A DNA stretch of 64,000 nucleotides from Boswellia sacra (Eukaryota > Streptophyta > Magnoliopsida > Sapindales > Burseraceae). The position numbers were made by a program, and so were the translations under genes. Location of the stretch: assembly GCA_013180625.2 (NCBI GenBank), contig SNVD02004565.1, positions 1,364,001 through 1,428,000 of the forward strand. Reading direction: 5' to 3'. Positions within the stretch are counted from its first letter, which is position 1. Each line of letters begins with the position of its first letter. This document shows, one piece after another, positions 62,697-64,000 of this stretch. The notes below the pieces were generated by a model. It was given only the letters and a program-made list of their open reading frames with translations, did not search any database and had not been told where the DNA came from.

Positions 62697-63330
62697 ACTC
62701 TTAAATTTAACTGTCAATACCGATTAATTTTAAAACTCCAAGGATTAAGAGGAATCATCGATCATGCAAGCAGATAACCATAAATATATATTCCTGAGAA
62801 AGAAGGGGGCATTATTTAAAAAAAAAAAAGGATCAGATCACATTTTAATTCGGACAAATTCGATGGATGTAATTAGTTAAATGAATTTTTTTTTGAAATG
62901 TATGCAGAACAATGTATAAAATAAAAATAAAAATTTTTATATTGGATAACAAATTCATTAAAATTATGTGTCTAGAGATTTGGAAAAGTTTTCCGAATAA
63001 AAATTACTCATGAAATGCAGTGAATTATGCAAGTATCATAAAATATCAAATTTAAAATATCAAAGACTACTAATATCACATATGACCTCTTTTTTTTTTT
63101 TAAAGACAGAAATGACCCTGCTGCACTCTATCTCTTTCCGTTAAACATCTCAGGCGTGAATTGGTAAATGAGTAATTAACCTTTTAATCGCTACAGATGC
63201 AAATGAAACAAGTGGTGGAGCTGATGACACGTGGAAGGCACAGCAGGGATAATTTTTTCTCTGAGTTGACTCGGGGACAATACATCCTCTCTCCCTCCTC
63301 CTCCAGACTCCATTATCTTTCTTCTCCCTT
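62697..63330. other. spacer and distal promoter of a gene beyond the right edge
   Basis: AT-rich up to about 63170, then more GC-rich. GACACGTGGAA near 63225 is a G-box-like site. No gene is recognised. Confidence 0.4.
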
Positions 63331-64000
63331 CTATAAAGCTTTTCGTCTTCGATGTCTCTCCTCTCTGTGCTTGTGTTGTGTTGTCTTCTCCATTACCAAG
63401 AGGTATAGAAACATTGAACATTAAATATTAACATAAAAGAATATTTATTAATCCATCGAAGATTATGATATTTAAATTTCTAAAATTGGGTAATCCGTGC
63501 AATAACTCGAATTTATTATTTTAATTTTAATTTTAATTTTCAGAGAGACCACATTTTTGTTGCTACGCAGACCAACTCTGCTTCACTTTTCCCTTCCTTG
63601 ATTCCTTCTCTCAGTCACACTCTTGTCTCCCTCTCCCAAACCAAACCAAATCAGAACCAAAAACACAACACGCAAATCCGAAAACGAAAGCAAACTGAGA
63701 AAAGTCTTCAATACGTAATTACACTCCAAAGCCCCCCCTCCGAGCCTAATATTTCACTTTCAAAGGTGAAAACAAAACCAAATAAAAATCTTCCACTGGT
63801 GATCTCTTGGTCTCCGCATCCACCGTAGACGCTTGTGTTTTGGTTATTGTTCGATGCTGAGACGTTGATTTCTTGTACTGATTTGGGTTGCAGAAAAGAT
63901 CGAGTTTTGGCAACTGGGTTTGGAGTATTAACAACTTTGGATACTTCAATCTCGTGTGCAGACTGGTTTTGAGGTCTTTGGCACTTACCCATTTGCTTAT
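63331..64000 (+). promoter_or_regulatory. probable promoter and 5' leader of a + strand gene running off the window
   Basis: CTATAAAG at 63331-63338 looks like a TATA box, followed by CT-rich sequence typical of plant starts. The sequence to the right edge is less AT-rich than the spacer. It includes a possible splice acceptor (TTGGGTTGCAG at about 63884-63894), as in a leader intron. No coding start could be fixed. The minus-strand frame at 63708-63992 shows no family resemblance. Confidence 0.35.

Noticed and set aside
63708..63992. 94-codon minus-strand frame at the right edge
   Set aside because: It opposes the probable leader of a + strand gene and has no recognised features.

Overview
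The window is nuclear DNA from a flowering plant, most likely a eudicot. The genes have many short introns with GT..AG borders in AT-rich introns and spacers. Every recognised protein belongs to a plant family (plant-type SUMO, AUGMIN subunit 2, NAT3-type transporter, NPF6.2-type nitrate transporter, class B GH9 cellulase). There is no operon structure, CRISPR array, prophage or organellar gene. I could not fix the species.

Layout. 1-5.1 kb: a tandem array of truncated, N-terminal-only CUL1-like cullins on the minus strand. One copy is intact at 2.7-3.6 kb; only the upstream region of a second copy is visible at the left edge. 5.1-6.3 kb: a three-exon SUMO gene (+). 7.2-11.45 kb: a nine-exon unrecognised membrane protein (-). 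12.5-13.6 kb: a long-TIR Mutator-like element with a GC-rich filler, possibly a Pack-MULE. 16.0-16.85 kb: a large fold-back element. 17.3-20.0 kb: AUG2 (-). 20.2-20.9 kb: a divergent promoter and a short transcription unit (+) with a 34-codon ORF and a GC-rich hairpin, the most novel-looking item. 21.6-26.8 kb: NAT3-like transporter (-). 27-31.4 kb: spacer. 31.4-33.6 kb: a decayed gypsy-type gag-like gene (+). 34.2-38.0 kb: EamA/DMT transporter (-). 38.8-44.1 kb: plastidic-type sugar transporter (-). 44.2-50.2 kb: spacer rich in small repeats. 50.2-53.4 kb: GH9 endoglucanase (+). 53.4-59.2 kb: spacer with SINE-like, MITE and LTR-like insertions. 59.3-61.9 kb: NPF6.2/NRT1.4-like transporter (+). 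The right edge holds the probable promoter and 5' leader of another + strand gene.

The genes are independent loci, not a pathway. Four of the nine intact loci encode multi-pass transporters (nucleobase, EamA-type, plastid sugar, nitrate), and SUMO and the truncated cullin both relate to ubiquitin-like signalling. I take these as coincidences of location. Exon borders were set by hand from splice consensus, reading-frame continuity and remembered family sequences. All summed CDS lengths are multiples of three. No alignment or expression data were available.
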